DNA from: Acidicapsa acidisoli
GTDB lineage: Bacteria > Acidobacteriota > Terriglobia > Terriglobales > Acidobacteriaceae
Assembly: GCF_025685625.1 (NCBI RefSeq)
Contig: NZ_JAGSYI010000003.1
Location: 806,001 to 870,000, forward strand
DNA: 64,000 nucleotides
Reading direction: 5' to 3'
Below are positions 50,898 through 63,200 of the stretch, one piece after another. The position numbers and the translations under genes are program-made. Positions within the stretch are counted from its first letter, which is position 1. Each line of letters opens with the position of its first letter. The notes below the pieces were generated by a model. That model worked only from the letters and a program-made list of their open reading frames with translations. It made no database searches and was not told the DNA's origin.

Positions 50898-51713
50898 TTA
50901 TCCGCGAGCGGCGTGATGAATCGCGAGCAGCGTTTCGAGAAGCGGCTTCAGTTTATTCAGATTCAGGGCGTTGGCGCCGTCTGACTTGGCGTTGGCCGGG
51001 TCGTCGTGGACTTCCAGAAAGAGGCCGTCCACGCCTGCGGCGACGGCTGCGCGCGCCAACAGAGGAATGAATTCCGGCTGACCGCCGCTAACTCCGCCTG
51101 CGGCTGAGGGCTGCTGGACCGAGTGTGTGCCGTCAAAGACGACTGGCGCGAAGCTTCGCAGGACCGGCAGGGAGCGGTAATCCACCACCAACGTGTTGTA
51201 GCCGAAGCTGGCGCCGCGCTCGGTCAGAAACACCCGCTCATTGCCGGTCGACCGCATCTTTTCCACCGGGTACTGCATATCCCAGGGCGCGACAAACTGG
51301 CCTTTTTTAATGTTGACGGCGCGGCCGGTTTTGCCTGCGGCGACCAGAAGATCGGTTTGGCGGCATAGAAAGGCTGGAATCTGGAGGACGTCGACGGCTT
51401 CTGCGGCGATTTCGCAGTGTCCTGGCTCGTGCACGTCTGTCAGTACCGGGAGACCGGTCGCTTTGGCCAGCGCGCCAAGAATCCGCGTGCCCTCTACGAG
51501 CCCCGGTCCACGGAAGCTCTTGACCGAGGTGCGATTGGCCTTGTCGTAGCTGGCTTTGAAGATGTATGGAATCCCGAGGTCGGAGGTGATCCGCTGGATC
51601 GCGTCCGCCATGGTACGCACATGGATTTCTGACTCAATCACGCAGGGGCCGGCGATGAGGAACAACTTCCCTGCCCCAACCTGCACCGGCCCGATTTCAA
51701 ACGTATGGCTCAC
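50898..51713 (-). CDS. kdsA: 3-deoxy-8-phosphooctulonate (KDO8P) synthase, metal-dependent type
   Basis: KdsA condenses phosphoenolpyruvate with arabinose-5-phosphate in the pathway to KDO of LPS. The 271-residue protein has FLIAGPCVIES, FKASYDKANRTSVKSFRGPG, LTDVHEPGHCE, FLCRQTDLLVAAG, FDGTHSVQQP and FLEVHDDPANAKSDG. Cys24 in AGPCVIES marks the metal-dependent class II (Aquifex-like); class I enzymes such as that of E. coli have Asn there. It confirms an LPS outer membrane. Confidence 0.95.
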   Translation of the reverse strand: MSHTFEIGPVQVGAGKLFLIAGPCVIESEIHVRTMADAIQRITSDLGIPYIFKASYDKANRTSVKSFRGPGLVEGTRILGALAKATGLPVLTDVHEPGHCEIAAEAVDVLQIPAFLCRQTDLLVAAGKTGRAVNIKKGQFVAPWDMQYPVEKMRSTGNERVFLTERGASFGYNTLVVDYRSLPVLRSFAPVVFDGTHSVQQPSAAGGVSGGQPEFIPLLARAAVAAGVDGLFLEVHDDPANAKSDGANALNLNKLKPLLETLLAIHHAARG

Positions 51714-51810
51714 AGTAAAGATTGTATCGTTTTGACTTGTGAGCCTTTGGCAGGCTGCGGATCGCGCTCCGAAATTGCGACCTTAGCTGCTTCGCCGATC
51801 GTGTCGAAAG

Positions 51811-52104
51811 CTAGTTAGACCTGGCGTTGGCAGCCGCCATCGCCCTGCTCTCGGCACGAGCAGAACGCCATAGCTGATACTCCTCTTGCATGGAGAGCCC
51901 TGGCTTCCTGTAGGTGCGCAGAGCCTGACCTAGATATTTAAGCCATTCTTTCTCGTCGCTCGCATGATAGGTTTCCATGTCCATTGGCTTTGAATGGATT
52001 CCTACCTGGTGAACTTCAGACGGGTTGCGATTCAATCCCGCAGCGGAACTCGACTGTGAATTCGACGTGGCTTTTCTGGATACAAATAAATTCAAGATAC
52101 CCAT
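51811..52104 (-). CDS. Hypothetical protein
   Basis: A 97-residue soluble protein with a polar, Ser-rich N-terminal half and a helical C-terminal half (EKEWLKYLGQALRTYRKPGL, SMQEEYQLWRSARAESRAM). GGAGAAGAG precedes the ATG, supporting translation. No family is recognised. It lies between pyrG and kdsA on the same strand but with wide gaps. Confidence 0.55.
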   Translation of the reverse strand: MGILNLFVSRKATSNSQSSSAAGLNRNPSEVHQVGIHSKPMDMETYHASDEKEWLKYLGQALRTYRKPGLSMQEEYQLWRSARAESRAMAAANARSN

Positions 52105-52254
52105 TCTCTTCTCCGGAAGCCAAGCATCTTACTCGATTGAGTTAGCAATCTGGCCGCTCCTCAATTGGTCTGGCTTGCGGTAAGGCTAACAGTGCAGGTG
52201 GGCTTTCGCCTTGACCCAGAGGTGGGATGGGTGCGGAACTATCGGATGATTACT

Positions 52255-52293
52255 ACGTCCGGCGAGGAAACAAATGCTTGCCCAGCCGGACGT
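52255..52293. repeat. Inverted repeat downstream of pyrG
   Basis: ACGTCCGGC (52255-52263) and GCCGGACGT (52285-52293) are perfect nine-base arms around a 21-base loop. On the plus strand TATTTTAT follows; on the pyrG (minus) side no T tract is present. It may be a weak pyrG terminator or an RNA-stabilising hairpin. Confidence 0.4.
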
Positions 52294-52338
52294 ATTTTAT
52301 GCGATCGCGGAGTTCCCTAGTGCCGCCGCGTGGGAGCG

Positions 52339-54135
<1,797 letters not shown>

Positions 54136-54196
54136 CTAGACTTTTATTTGGGATAAAGTGCTGATTGCAAAGCGCGGGCATCCGTGGCGGCCCACC

Positions 54197-54712
54197 ATGA
54201 TCGAAAACATCACGATTCTGAAGACCGATATCACCACCCTGGCTGTGGACGCGATCGTCAACGCGGCCAACAGTTCCCTGCTTGGTGGGGGCGGCGTGGA
54301 CGGAGCCATCCATCGAGCGGCAGGACCGGATTTGCTTCACGAGTGCAGGCTGCTCGGCGGCTGCAAGACGGGGCAGGCCAAGCTCACCAAAGGCTATCTC
54401 CTTCCCGCCAGATATGTGATCCACACGGTCGGTCCGGTTTGGCGAGGCGGAGACGATCGGGAGCCGGAGTTGCTGGCGAGCTGCTACAGGGCCTGTTTTG
54501 CAATCGCACGCGAGCGCGGCTTACGCAGTCTTGCGTTTCCGGCGATCAGTTGCGGGATTTACGGCTACCCGGTCGATCTGGCGACGGAGATCGCCGTGCG
54601 CGAGACGGTCGCTGAACTGAACGCGAATCGCGAAATCGAGCGCGTGATCTTTGCCTGTTTTGGCGACGTGGTCTACGAAACTTACCAGCGAATCGTGGGC
54701 CGCATGCTGTGA
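54197..54712 (+). CDS. Macrodomain protein (O-acetyl-ADP-ribose deacetylase-like)
   Basis: A 171-residue stand-alone macrodomain, a fold that binds ADP-ribose and removes it or its acetyl ester. It has [66 protein letters not shown] and [14 protein letters not shown], all matching the MacroD/YmdB subgroup including the substrate-binding Asn and Asp. The ATG at 54197 matches the YmdB N terminus; a GTG at 54158 would add 13 residues. It is divergent from pyrG. Confidence 0.9.
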   Translation: MIENITILKTDITTLAVDAIVNAANSSLLGGGGVDGAIHRAAGPDLLHECRLLGGCKTGQAKLTKGYLLPARYVIHTVGPVWRGGDDREPELLASCYRACFAIARERGLRSLAFPAISCGIYGYPVDLATEIAVRETVAELNANREIERVIFACFGDVVYETYQRIVGRML

Positions 54713-54717
54713 TTGGA

Positions 54718-55572
54718 TTATTGGGCGTGGTAGCTATCCTTGCCCCATGGAATCTCGACGGTAGCCGTGCATCCTTTCGTCGCTACTGAGACCTTCAAGA
54801 TCCCGGCAGCTTTACTCACAACAAAGGGCAGATCGACGGCGGCTGCATGTCCGCGTGGGTTGGTGTGAAAGATGGAGGCGTGCGATTCGCCTTCCGAGAT
54901 TTCCTGGAAGGGCACGTCGGCTTTCGGTGCGAGTCCGTCAACGTAGATGAGCACTGCTTCGGCGTCCGGCATTCCGAGTCTTGCTTCGAGACGGCAATTT
55001 CCGTCCTTGCTCTCGATTGGATAAGGGACTACGGTGCCGGGAACGAGCAGCTTTCCGTCAGCGGTTGTGAGCACATACCGGACTGGTTCGCCGCGCGCTG
55101 CTTCAAGGGAGAGTTCTATCTCGTCCTGGCTGTCGACCGCATCCTTGTCCTGCTGGTCTGGACGAGGCTTATGAAGCATCAGCAAACCTTTTGCATTGAC
55201 GTAGACCTGATCGTAGATCGTCTGTACTTCCGACCCGATCTTCCAGCTTGACAGCGAATAGACCTGATCCGCTGGCGCACCGGGGGCAAAGGCCCGATAA
55301 CGCGCGACGTGATGAACCAGGTTGTACGAGACAAAGGCATCTGTGTCGATCAAAGTGAAGCTCATGCGCAGACCGGATGGGTTTTGTGCACTGGGCACGG
55401 CATCGTCCCAGCCAACCTGAAGATTGAGCATGGTCAACTCTTCCGGAGGAAGGCTCCTGGCCGCAGACTGGGCCGCTGGCTGGGCGGCGGACTGGGCAGG
55501 AGACAAGATCTCGCCACTGCTAAAAACCGCTGCAAAGAGAAGCGACAAAAGAAAAATGCGGGCGGGAACCAT
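54718..55572 (-). CDS. Exported hypothetical protein
   Basis: The 284-residue protein has a signal peptide (ARIFLLSLLFAAVFSSG), an Ala/Gln-repeat linker (SPAQSAAQPAAQSAARS) and a beta-rich domain (VGWDDAVPSAQNPSGLRMSF, YSLSSWKIGSEVQTIYDQVY). I recognise no family. The ATG at 55572 is preferred over a GTG at 55599. It lies just downstream of the TonB receptor on the same strand and may be co-transcribed. Confidence 0.6.
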   Translation of the reverse strand: MVPARIFLLSLLFAAVFSSGEILSPAQSAAQPAAQSAARSLPPEELTMLNLQVGWDDAVPSAQNPSGLRMSFTLIDTDAFVSYNLVHHVARYRAFAPGAPADQVYSLSSWKIGSEVQTIYDQVYVNAKGLLMLHKPRPDQQDKDAVDSQDEIELSLEAARGEPVRYVLTTADGKLLVPGTVVPYPIESKDGNCRLEARLGMPDAEAVLIYVDGLAPKADVPFQEISEGESHASIFHTNPRGHAAAVDLPFVVSKAAGILKVSVATKGCTATVEIPWGKDSYHAQ

Positions 55573-55647
55573 AAAGGCAGTTTGCGCCTTCGGGTTCACG
55601 CCCGCAAGTGATGGTCCTGGTTAGTTGGCCCTGGTTAGTTGTCGTGA

Positions 55648-58416
55648 CTAAAAGTGGAATCCGATCTCGGCCGTCAACGCGCGCGGAGTCAGGTAATGCG
55701 TACCGCTGAAGGTGGAGAGGAAGTTATACAGAGCGTATTTGTTAGAGATGTTGACCGCTGACAAGCGCAGGCTCCATTTGTCCTTATCGCCGTGGAAGAG
55801 GTTGTCCTCACCAATCGATGCGTCGAAGACATTACGGGGCGCGATGCGCTGCGGGTTCTTATCGTTGTCGCCCGTGTTTGGCGCAGGGATGCTGATCAGG
55901 CTCGAAGTGAACTGCGTGGCCGGGCAGACGTTTGGAAGCGCGAGGTACGGAGTGGCCTTTACGCCATTGCAGGCGAAGCCAGCCTCAAACTCCTGATCGG
56001 CGGTGAGCGGAATGCCCAACGCATTCACCATTTGGATACCAGGCTGGCCATCTTGCGTCGTAGTGGAAGAAAGTGCACAGGGGGTGTTTGGGTCGTTGGC
56101 TGCGGTTCCATAGCACGGAGCGCTACCGGCGACCAGACCGCTGTCATAGCGCCAGTTAAAGCTGATCCAGGGAGCGGCAGTGCGCCCGATGCTGAAGGGC
56201 AGCTGATATTGGACGTGAGTCGTTTCATTGTACTTTTCGTCGTGGTCAATACGGAATGGATATCCCGTCTGGCCCACCGTCGCGCCTGCGCCGGCTACCT
56301 GCGGCGGGAAGAACCGCGCCGCCACCGAAGACATGACGACAAAAGCCGTAAAGTTGTGGAAGTTGGGCACGTCGGCGCGAAGATCAAATCCCGGGATCTT
56401 CGAGTTGTGCCAGTCGATGGGGAAAGTAATCGGCGTGTTGCCGAGCACGCTGAAGTCGAATGCGTTGTGAGTGTACTTCCAGATGTAGTCCCCGCTGAGC
56501 ACCAGGTTCTTGCCGAAGGCCTGTTGCAGACCGGCGTGGAACTCATTGCGGAATCCCGGTTGCAACGTACCGGTGCCACCTTGGCAGGCCAACAGCGGAG
56601 AGAGCACAGCATTCGAGCATCCCTGGCTGGAGAGCACCAGATTCTCATTGAAGGGAGACTCCAGCGTCCTTGCATACGAAACCCGCAACACACTGCTGGT
56701 GGGCTTAACCTTGTACGACATTCCGACTCGTGGCTCTGCCTGACGTGCGACAGCCAAACCGTTGTACAGATCGCCGCGGATACCGGCGTTGAAGAGCCAG
56801 TTGCCCAACTGAATCTGGTCCTGCGCGTAGAGTGCAATCTCCTTCACATCGGTGTGGCCGGCAAAGTTGTACAGCATTCCACCGCGTGTCAGATCGTACG
56901 GCGCCAGAACAGGAATATAGCTGGGATTCGGCGCGTTGTCTCCGCAGGTATCCGGACTGGCATAACCTGCAAGAGGATTGCCGTTTGCATCCACGCATGG
57001 AGCGTTGTAGAGAGGATTGACGACTCCCAGGGCGTCGTTCTCATTCAGAAAAGTCTGCGAGTAGTTCGCGCCGATCTTGACCGTGTTGATTCCCCGCGAA
57101 TACGAAAGGTCTGTGTGCACGCCCGCGTTCGTCAACGTTCGATACTGGCCGATCGAGGATGTCTGCAAGTCGAGCGCGCCACGATCCGCGAGTGGATTGT
57201 TGCTCGGATAGTAGTTGTATGCATCTCTGCGCACGTACGGGCCAAAGTTGAAGACGGCGTAGTTGTTAATTACCCGCGTGTAGGTGGGAGCAATATCGAA
57301 GGTTCCGATCTGCGACCGCTGGTCGGTGTTGCCCACGCTGCCGATGACTGGATTGGCGCTCGTCCCATCCGCCATCGGATTGAGCACATTCTGAACATTG
57401 ATGTTGTCGTAGCTATTCGGCGTCTGGAACCAGGACCGGCTGTAATTAAAGTTCAGATGGATTGAATCCTTCTGGTTAAAGTTCCAATCAATGCGGTCAA
57501 ATGCGTTTTGTTCGTTGCCCTTGTCATGAAACACCTTGAACTCGGGGGGATCAAGGAATCGCCCCGTGTTCAGGCCATCGATTTCGATAAAATTGCCCCA
57601 GTTCTTGCCTCCGTAACCCAGGTCAATTCCACCGCTCGCCGACCCGAAAGACCCGTACGACGTGGTGACGCTACCTGTCGGCTTTGTCTCGCCCTGGCCC
57701 GAACGCGTTGTCACCTGGATAACAAGGCTGGTTTTGCCGCCAAACTCAGCGGGCGGCGCTCCCGAAATTACCTCGATCGACTGCACTGAGTTCGACGGAA
57801 TCTGGTTGGAGAAGACTTTGCTCTGCTGATCGGTGATCGGCTGGCCATCGATCGAGAATGAATTGGAGGCATGATCGCCAAGCCCGTGGAAAAGGCCGTT
57901 GGAGTCAGCCGCAACGCCGGGAGACGAAAGCGTCACGAGAGAACTCAGAGAAGAGGACTGGCTTTCCAGTGGCAGTTTGTCAAAGAGTCCCCGATCCAGA
58001 TCGGTATGAAAGGTCGCATCAGGCGAAAGAAGATCGCCGGCATCTACAGTCACGGAGGTCGTCGCCGTTCCGATCTTGAGTGAATCCGTGAGGCTCACGG
58101 CAACTGTCGAGCGCACATCCACATCGCGGGTGTACGCGTTGAACCCCGGAGCGGAAATGACCATGTGATAGGAGTCAAATGGGACGTTGGCGAATCTGTA
58201 TACACCGGTCGTATCGGTAACGGCTTCCCTGTTGTAGCCGCTGACCGGATTCATCATGGAGACCTTTGCACCAGTCACCACAGCTCCAGTCCCATCGGTC
58301 ACAGTTCCAGACACAGTTCCGGAACGGCCTCCGGACTGGGACAACAAAGGCAAAGCGGCGGCAAAAATAAGGAATAAGGCGAAGAGTCGAAATAGGGAGC
58401 CGCGAGTGTACGGCAT
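55648..58416 (-). CDS. TonB-dependent outer-membrane receptor with carboxypeptidase-regulatory N-domain
   Basis: The 922-residue protein has a signal peptide (to ~30), a carboxypeptidase-regulatory-like domain (GTVSGTVTDGTGAVVTGAKV, GVYRFANVPFDSYHMVISAP), a plug domain (SNSFSIDGQPITDQQS, IEVISGAPPAEFGGKTSLVI) and a 22-strand barrel ending in Phe (AEIGFHF). This is the Oar/SusC-like receptor type, abundant in Acidobacteriota, that imports glycans or metal chelates with TonB energy. GGAGGTAA precedes the ATG. The ligand is unknown. Confidence 0.93.
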   Translation of the reverse strand: MPYTRGSLFRLFALFLIFAAALPLLSQSGGRSGTVSGTVTDGTGAVVTGAKVSMMNPVSGYNREAVTDTTGVYRFANVPFDSYHMVISAPGFNAYTRDVDVRSTVAVSLTDSLKIGTATTSVTVDAGDLLSPDATFHTDLDRGLFDKLPLESQSSSLSSLVTLSSPGVAADSNGLFHGLGDHASNSFSIDGQPITDQQSKVFSNQIPSNSVQSIEVISGAPPAEFGGKTSLVIQVTTRSGQGETKPTGSVTTSYGSFGSASGGIDLGYGGKNWGNFIEIDGLNTGRFLDPPEFKVFHDKGNEQNAFDRIDWNFNQKDSIHLNFNYSRSWFQTPNSYDNINVQNVLNPMADGTSANPVIGSVGNTDQRSQIGTFDIAPTYTRVINNYAVFNFGPYVRRDAYNYYPSNNPLADRGALDLQTSSIGQYRTLTNAGVHTDLSYSRGINTVKIGANYSQTFLNENDALGVVNPLYNAPCVDANGNPLAGYASPDTCGDNAPNPSYIPVLAPYDLTRGGMLYNFAGHTDVKEIALYAQDQIQLGNWLFNAGIRGDLYNGLAVARQAEPRVGMSYKVKPTSSVLRVSYARTLESPFNENLVLSSQGCSNAVLSPLLACQGGTGTLQPGFRNEFHAGLQQAFGKNLVLSGDYIWKYTHNAFDFSVLGNTPITFPIDWHNSKIPGFDLRADVPNFHNFTAFVVMSSVAARFFPPQVAGAGATVGQTGYPFRIDHDEKYNETTHVQYQLPFSIGRTAAPWISFNWRYDSGLVAGSAPCYGTAANDPNTPCALSSTTTQDGQPGIQMVNALGIPLTADQEFEAGFACNGVKATPYLALPNVCPATQFTSSLISIPAPNTGDNDKNPQRIAPRNVFDASIGEDNLFHGDKDKWSLRLSAVNISNKYALYNFLSTFSGTHYLTPRALTAEIGFHF

Positions 58417-58629
58417 AGGAATTACCTCCACATGAGTAGGAATGCGTCGTGCTGGTTTGTTTCCTGAATGGCTGCGGGCGTCTTGTTCTACCTGTACGAC
58501 CCATCCTCAACCCCGATTCGCTGTACGCGTTTCAGATTGGCTGTGGTGGGTTTGGCCGGCGCCTTCTTCAGGAAACGCGATCGCCGCAGTTATAAGTTGC
58601 TAAAACTGCGTACGCGTCGTCCTGGCATC

Positions 58630-58947
58630 TTAGGCTTCCGTGGGAGGGGGGCGATTGAACAACGTGTAGTGCCATCGCCTAACGACTACGTGCTCTACCG
58701 GCACTGGAACCGGCGAAGAGCTTCGTACGAAAACAATGACGGCCGCAACGGCCACAACTGGCGCGGCCGAATGCATCACCACGCAGATTGGGCAACGATC
58801 GGCATCCGAGGTTGTGGGATGGAAGTGAGTCGCCTGAACAAAAGTCAGGAGGGTCAGCAGCACCAGGCAGATAAGAGAAGTTGCGCGCACAGTCCAGGGA
58901 CTGCGATCGCCAGTTCTGCTCACTTGTCGCTCGACGCCGGTTTCCAT
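58630..58947 (-). CDS. Small membrane protein with a CPIC motif (DUF2946-like)
   Basis: A 105-residue protein with one N-terminal span (SLICLVLLTLLTFVQATHFH), a periplasmic segment DADRCPICVVMHSAAP and a second hydrophobic stretch. His and Cys around CPIC resemble DUF2946 proteins found beside metal-related TonB receptors and copper genes, so metal handling is a possibility. It lies about 210 bases upstream of the TonB receptor on the same strand. Confidence 0.6.
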   Translation of the reverse strand: METGVERQVSRTGDRSPWTVRATSLICLVLLTLLTFVQATHFHPTTSDADRCPICVVMHSAAPVVAVAAVIVFVRSSSPVPVPVEHVVVRRWHYTLFNRPPPTEA

Positions 58948-59021
58948 TAGAGTGGGCCTACTCTACTAAGGATACACAGATTTGAGGCGCACGGAGTGGA
59001 ATTGGCTGTACGAAAATGACC

Positions 59022-59075
59022 CGGTTTTGTCTAAATAAAATCGCAAAGACCAACTTAGCGCGGTTTCGTCTAAAC
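59022..59075 (+). promoter_or_regulatory. Direct repeat upstream of the following exported protein
   Basis: CGGTTTTGTCTAAAT (59022-59036) and CGGTTTCGTCTAAAC (59061-59075) are two 15-base copies, 39 bases apart, differing at two positions. The second ends about ten bases before the ATG at 59085 and includes TAAACT, a -10-like box. They may be paired regulator sites. Confidence 0.35.
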
Positions 59076-59084
59076 TTGCGTTCA

Positions 59085-60209
59085 ATGGTTCGCCCTATGC
59101 TTCGCGACTCCGGATCTCGCGTTTCAGGAACAACGTTCACGGGCGTGGTCGTGTCTTTTTGCCTTGGCGGAGTACTGTGCGGGACATTCCTGGCTGTGTT
59201 CGGCGGTTCGGCGGCGATGGCTCAGAGCAGTGACGCCAAGCAGAACAAGACGCCTCTTCCACTAAAGCCGGAGGTTCCGGGAGTGCAGGTCAACCACCGG
59301 CTCATTCTCAAGGATGGAACCTATCAGATCGTTCGCAAATACGAGGTAATCGGAGACCGCGTCCGGTATATCTCCGTCGAGCGCGGCGGAGACTGGGAGG
59401 AGCTTCCGAATGATCTCGTCGACTGGCCGGCCACGCACAAATGGGAACAGCAAGCCGAGCAGGCTGCGACTGAGGCCCAATCGCCTGCCATGGAGGAAGC
59501 CGCGGCGATTGACAAGGAAGAGGCTGCCGAGCGGCTGGCGCAGAAAGACCGCATGCCCGAGGTCGCGCGCGGCCTCACTCTGCCGGATCAGGACGGCGTC
59601 TTTATCCTCGACGAGTTCCAGGGCACTCCGCAATTGATTGAACTGGTTCCTTCCACCGGCGATTTGCAAATGGCCCGCCAGCACGGCATCCGGTCGGTTC
59701 TGCCGCTCCAGGGCCAAACCGCGCATGTCGAACTCGAAGGCCCGGCGGCAAAGGTACATCTGCACGTCAACGAACCGACTCTCTACTTGTCTCTGGATTC
59801 GCCGGACGACGCCCGGGTGGCGGGAGATCAGGTCACCGCACACTCGCTGACAGTCGATACACACGGCGCGTCGTCGGTGGCGCATCCCAAGCGCGGAGCA
59901 ACCTCGGCCAAATCCGGCTTCGCCATCGTCCGCGTCGACATGCGCAAGTCCGTCCGCATTGTCGGTACGGTCCACGTCAGTCCAACTGGCGACGTCACCC
60001 AGGACGAGAACGTGATTCCTGCGACCGCCGAAGTCCTGCCCGGCAAACACTGGCTCAAACTCACGCCGAAAGAACCGTTGCTCATCGGCGAATACGCGCT
60101 GGTCGAGATACTCTCCTCGAAAGATATGAACGCCAGTGTGTGGGATTTTCAGGTCAATCCGCGCGCCGGGTTGAATGAATCCGCCATCGGGCCTATCGAT
60201 GCGAAGTAA
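59085..60209 (+). CDS. Exported hypothetical protein, acidobacterial type
   Basis: About 374 residues with a signal peptide or anchor (VVVSFCLGGVLCGTFLAVFG), a domain reading LKDGTYQIVRKYEVIGDRVR and YISVERGGDWEELPNDLVDW, a charged helical linker and a C-terminal beta-rich domain. The DGTYQIVRKYEVIGDRVRY block recurs in unannotated Acidobacteriota proteins as I remember them. I chose ATG 59085 because a direct repeat occupies the DNA between it and the earlier ATG at 59016. No function is known. Confidence 0.6.
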   Translation: MVRPMLRDSGSRVSGTTFTGVVVSFCLGGVLCGTFLAVFGGSAAMAQSSDAKQNKTPLPLKPEVPGVQVNHRLILKDGTYQIVRKYEVIGDRVRYISVERGGDWEELPNDLVDWPATHKWEQQAEQAATEAQSPAMEEAAAIDKEEAAERLAQKDRMPEVARGLTLPDQDGVFILDEFQGTPQLIELVPSTGDLQMARQHGIRSVLPLQGQTAHVELEGPAAKVHLHVNEPTLYLSLDSPDDARVAGDQVTAHSLTVDTHGASSVAHPKRGATSAKSGFAIVRVDMRKSVRIVGTVHVSPTGDVTQDENVIPATAEVLPGKHWLKLTPKEPLLIGEYALVEILSSKDMNASVWDFQVNPRAGLNESAIGPIDAK

Positions 60210-60239
60210 CTGGGATTTCCGACTATCTATCCGCTGAAT

Positions 60240-63200
60240 TCACTGAATCATGACGGTAAAGGTCAGTATTTGCGATGGGCCACCGGCAGAGTCTTTTGCT
60301 GACACAGTGATGGTTTGCGTGCCTGTAGGTGTGCCGGGAATCGTGGTCGGAGGCGGCGATGATGAACCGGAACCACACGCTGAGAACGAAATGAAGCAGC
60401 CGGCGATGAGCAGCAACATCGTCCCGCACATCATCCGACGGTGTATCGTCCAGATGCGTCTCGGAGAGAATGCAAGGCCGAGGATACCGGCGAGGGCAAT
60501 GCCCTGCAGCGGTCCGGCGATTCTCCGCATCATGGAAGTTGAAGTTGTGGAGGCTGTCGTGGAAACTGTCAGCAGAGTCGCGGCTGTGGCTCCGCCAGTG
60601 GGAGTGGCAGAAACTGGCGCAAAGGTGCAGGAGGCTTTAGCCGGTAGTGTGCCGCATGAAAAGTCGACTGTTCCGCTGTAGCCGCCCGTGGGAGTAATGG
60701 TGATAGTGGTGGTTGCAGACTGCCCGTCCGTAATGGTGGCTGAAGTGGGCGAGGCTGATGCGGTGAAGCCTGGCGGAATGATTGTGACCGTAACCGGGCC
60801 TGAGGAACTGGCTGAGTTATTGGCGTCGCCCGAATAACTCGCGATTACGGGGTAACTTCCCGCAGTGGAAAACGAAGCGGAAAGCGTCGCGACTCCGTTG
60901 CTGAGGTTCGCGGTTCCGAGTGTGGTGCTTCCTGAAGCGAACGTGACAGTACCGGTCGGATTGTAGGCCATGACGGCCGCAGTTAATGTGAGCGATTGCC
61001 CCTCGTCGTCGGCGCTGGTTGGCGAGACCGTGAGATTAGTCGAGGAAGGCAGGAGAGTTGGGCCAGTGGGCGCTGAATTTGTCTGGTTAAGGAGGACTGT
61101 TGACCCCCCGTTTGTGAATGCCACAAAATCCAGTGCCGGGTCACCTGGCAGAACGGGCGCCTTGCTGTTAAATCGCCCCAGGGCCGCAGTCGTAAATTGA
61201 ATGGAATCCGTGAGAAAGCCGATGTAGTAGGTATTGCTGTCAGCGGTAAAGTTACCCTTACCGTCTCCCAACAATACGAATACGCTCGAAGGCCCGACTC
61301 CGCCGTTGGAAATCACAGTCAAAAGATCCGGATGTCCATCCCCGTTGACGTCCCCGATAAGTACGGGATCGGCTCCGGATACAGGAATTGTGTAGAACGG
61401 GGTGGCCGAAAACGTCCCGTCCCCCTTCCCCGCATAGACGCCAGATGCGTCAACCAGGTCCGGGATCCCGTCGCCATTCAGGTCCCCAATAGCCAATACG
61501 GGGTTCGGCCCAATCGAGCTATTGAGTGGCACAACGTTAAATATCCCGTCGCCGTTACTCAGGTAGGCATTCCCATTCCAGACCAGGTCCGTTTTGCCGT
61601 CCATATTGAGATCCGCGGCATTGAGATCAGCGGCGTAAACCGGAGTTCCAGCTGTAACCGAGAATGCATTAACGGTGATGGGCGAACCAAACGTTCCGTC
61701 TCCGTTTCCGAGGAGGATAACGAGACCGTAACTGAGAGCTGCATCGACTTCAGCCGACCAGGAAAAGGCAAAATCGAGCTTTCCGTCTCCATTGAAATCG
61801 CCAGTGACCGCGTTTGAAACGAGAAACTCAACTTCCGAAGACCCTAGGTCAAATGCCGGTCCGGGCGGCTGAAACGTACCATTGCCGTTCCCTTGAAGGA
61901 AGTAGGCCAGTGCGCCTTCCAGAGGGGCCGGGTTGCTGTTGATTACCACAGCATCAATCTTCCCGTCCCCATTGAAATCTCCAGCCAACACGATATTCGC
62001 GCCGTTTGGGATCGCAGTTCCCGGTTCCAGAGCCAAGAACGTTCCATCGCCTCGGCTTATGGCCCCAATCAGGATGGTTCCATCGAACTCAAGTGGATCC
62101 GTATTGAGTTCAAGCACATCTGTGAGACCATCTCCGTTTAAGTCCGCTGTTACCGTAGAACCGCCAGGCAGAGTCGGAAGCGCGTTGAAAGTGCCATCTC
62201 CATTCCCGGTCACTATCGTCATGAAAGAAGAGCCTGCCATCCAATCGCCGCCGGAGAAGAGGAGATTCGTCTTACCGCCAGCGGCAGGAACAGGAGACAC
62301 GGGGCCGCTTAGAGCGTAGGAGGGGCCGAAAGTGAAACCGCCGTTACCGTCTCCGAGCAGAATTGTGGCCTGATCGTTCGTTACCACCAGGTCGAGGTCA
62401 TTACCACTGCCTGTTGCGCCGGCAAATGCAAGCCCTGTGCCACCAGCCCCGAAATCATACCAACTCAATGGAATGTTGGCGCCCAAATCAAATTGTCCAC
62501 TCGAATTACCCAACAGAACCTGCACTGCCGCCGGACCGGGCGTTGTCGAAAACGCAGGCGAAGTCACGTACACCAGGTCGGTTATGCCGTCGTGATTCAA
62601 GTCGGCTGCGAGCATGGGAGAGCCAAAGCCAAGCGCTACCGGAGCACTAACCGCTACCGGGACTGCATTCTGGAGTGTTCCGTCTCCGTTGCCGATGTAG
62701 AGGAAAAATGAAGACAGCACAGGCTCCTCATCTACGGGATCTATGGAAATGAGGACGTCCTGCTTGCCGTCTCCATTGAAGTCTCCGATAACCACAGAAT
62801 CGGTGACCAAAGGAGCACTATAGGTCGCTGGAGGCAGAAGCGCTCCACCACTCCCGCTGCCCTTGTTCAGGAAAACAGCAACCACGCTCTCCGTAGGTGA
62901 GGGTATCGGTCCCCCTATTAATTCGTTTGCGACAAGATCTGGGTATCCGTCTCCATTCAGATCCACCGGCTGCGCGATTTGGATTATTCCAATTGCTGCA
63001 GTAATCGTTGGGGCGCCAAAGCTGCCATCGCCCTTGCCGAGCATCACTGCTACGTTTCCGTTACATGCGAAAACGACATCGAGAATCTTGTCGTTATTCA
63101 TGTCAACGGCATAGAGAGAGGCGACGGAAGTACAATTCAAGCCGTTAGTGGTAACAGTCTTTGGCGGGTTCCCATCCCCCTGATTCAGCAGAACCGTGAT

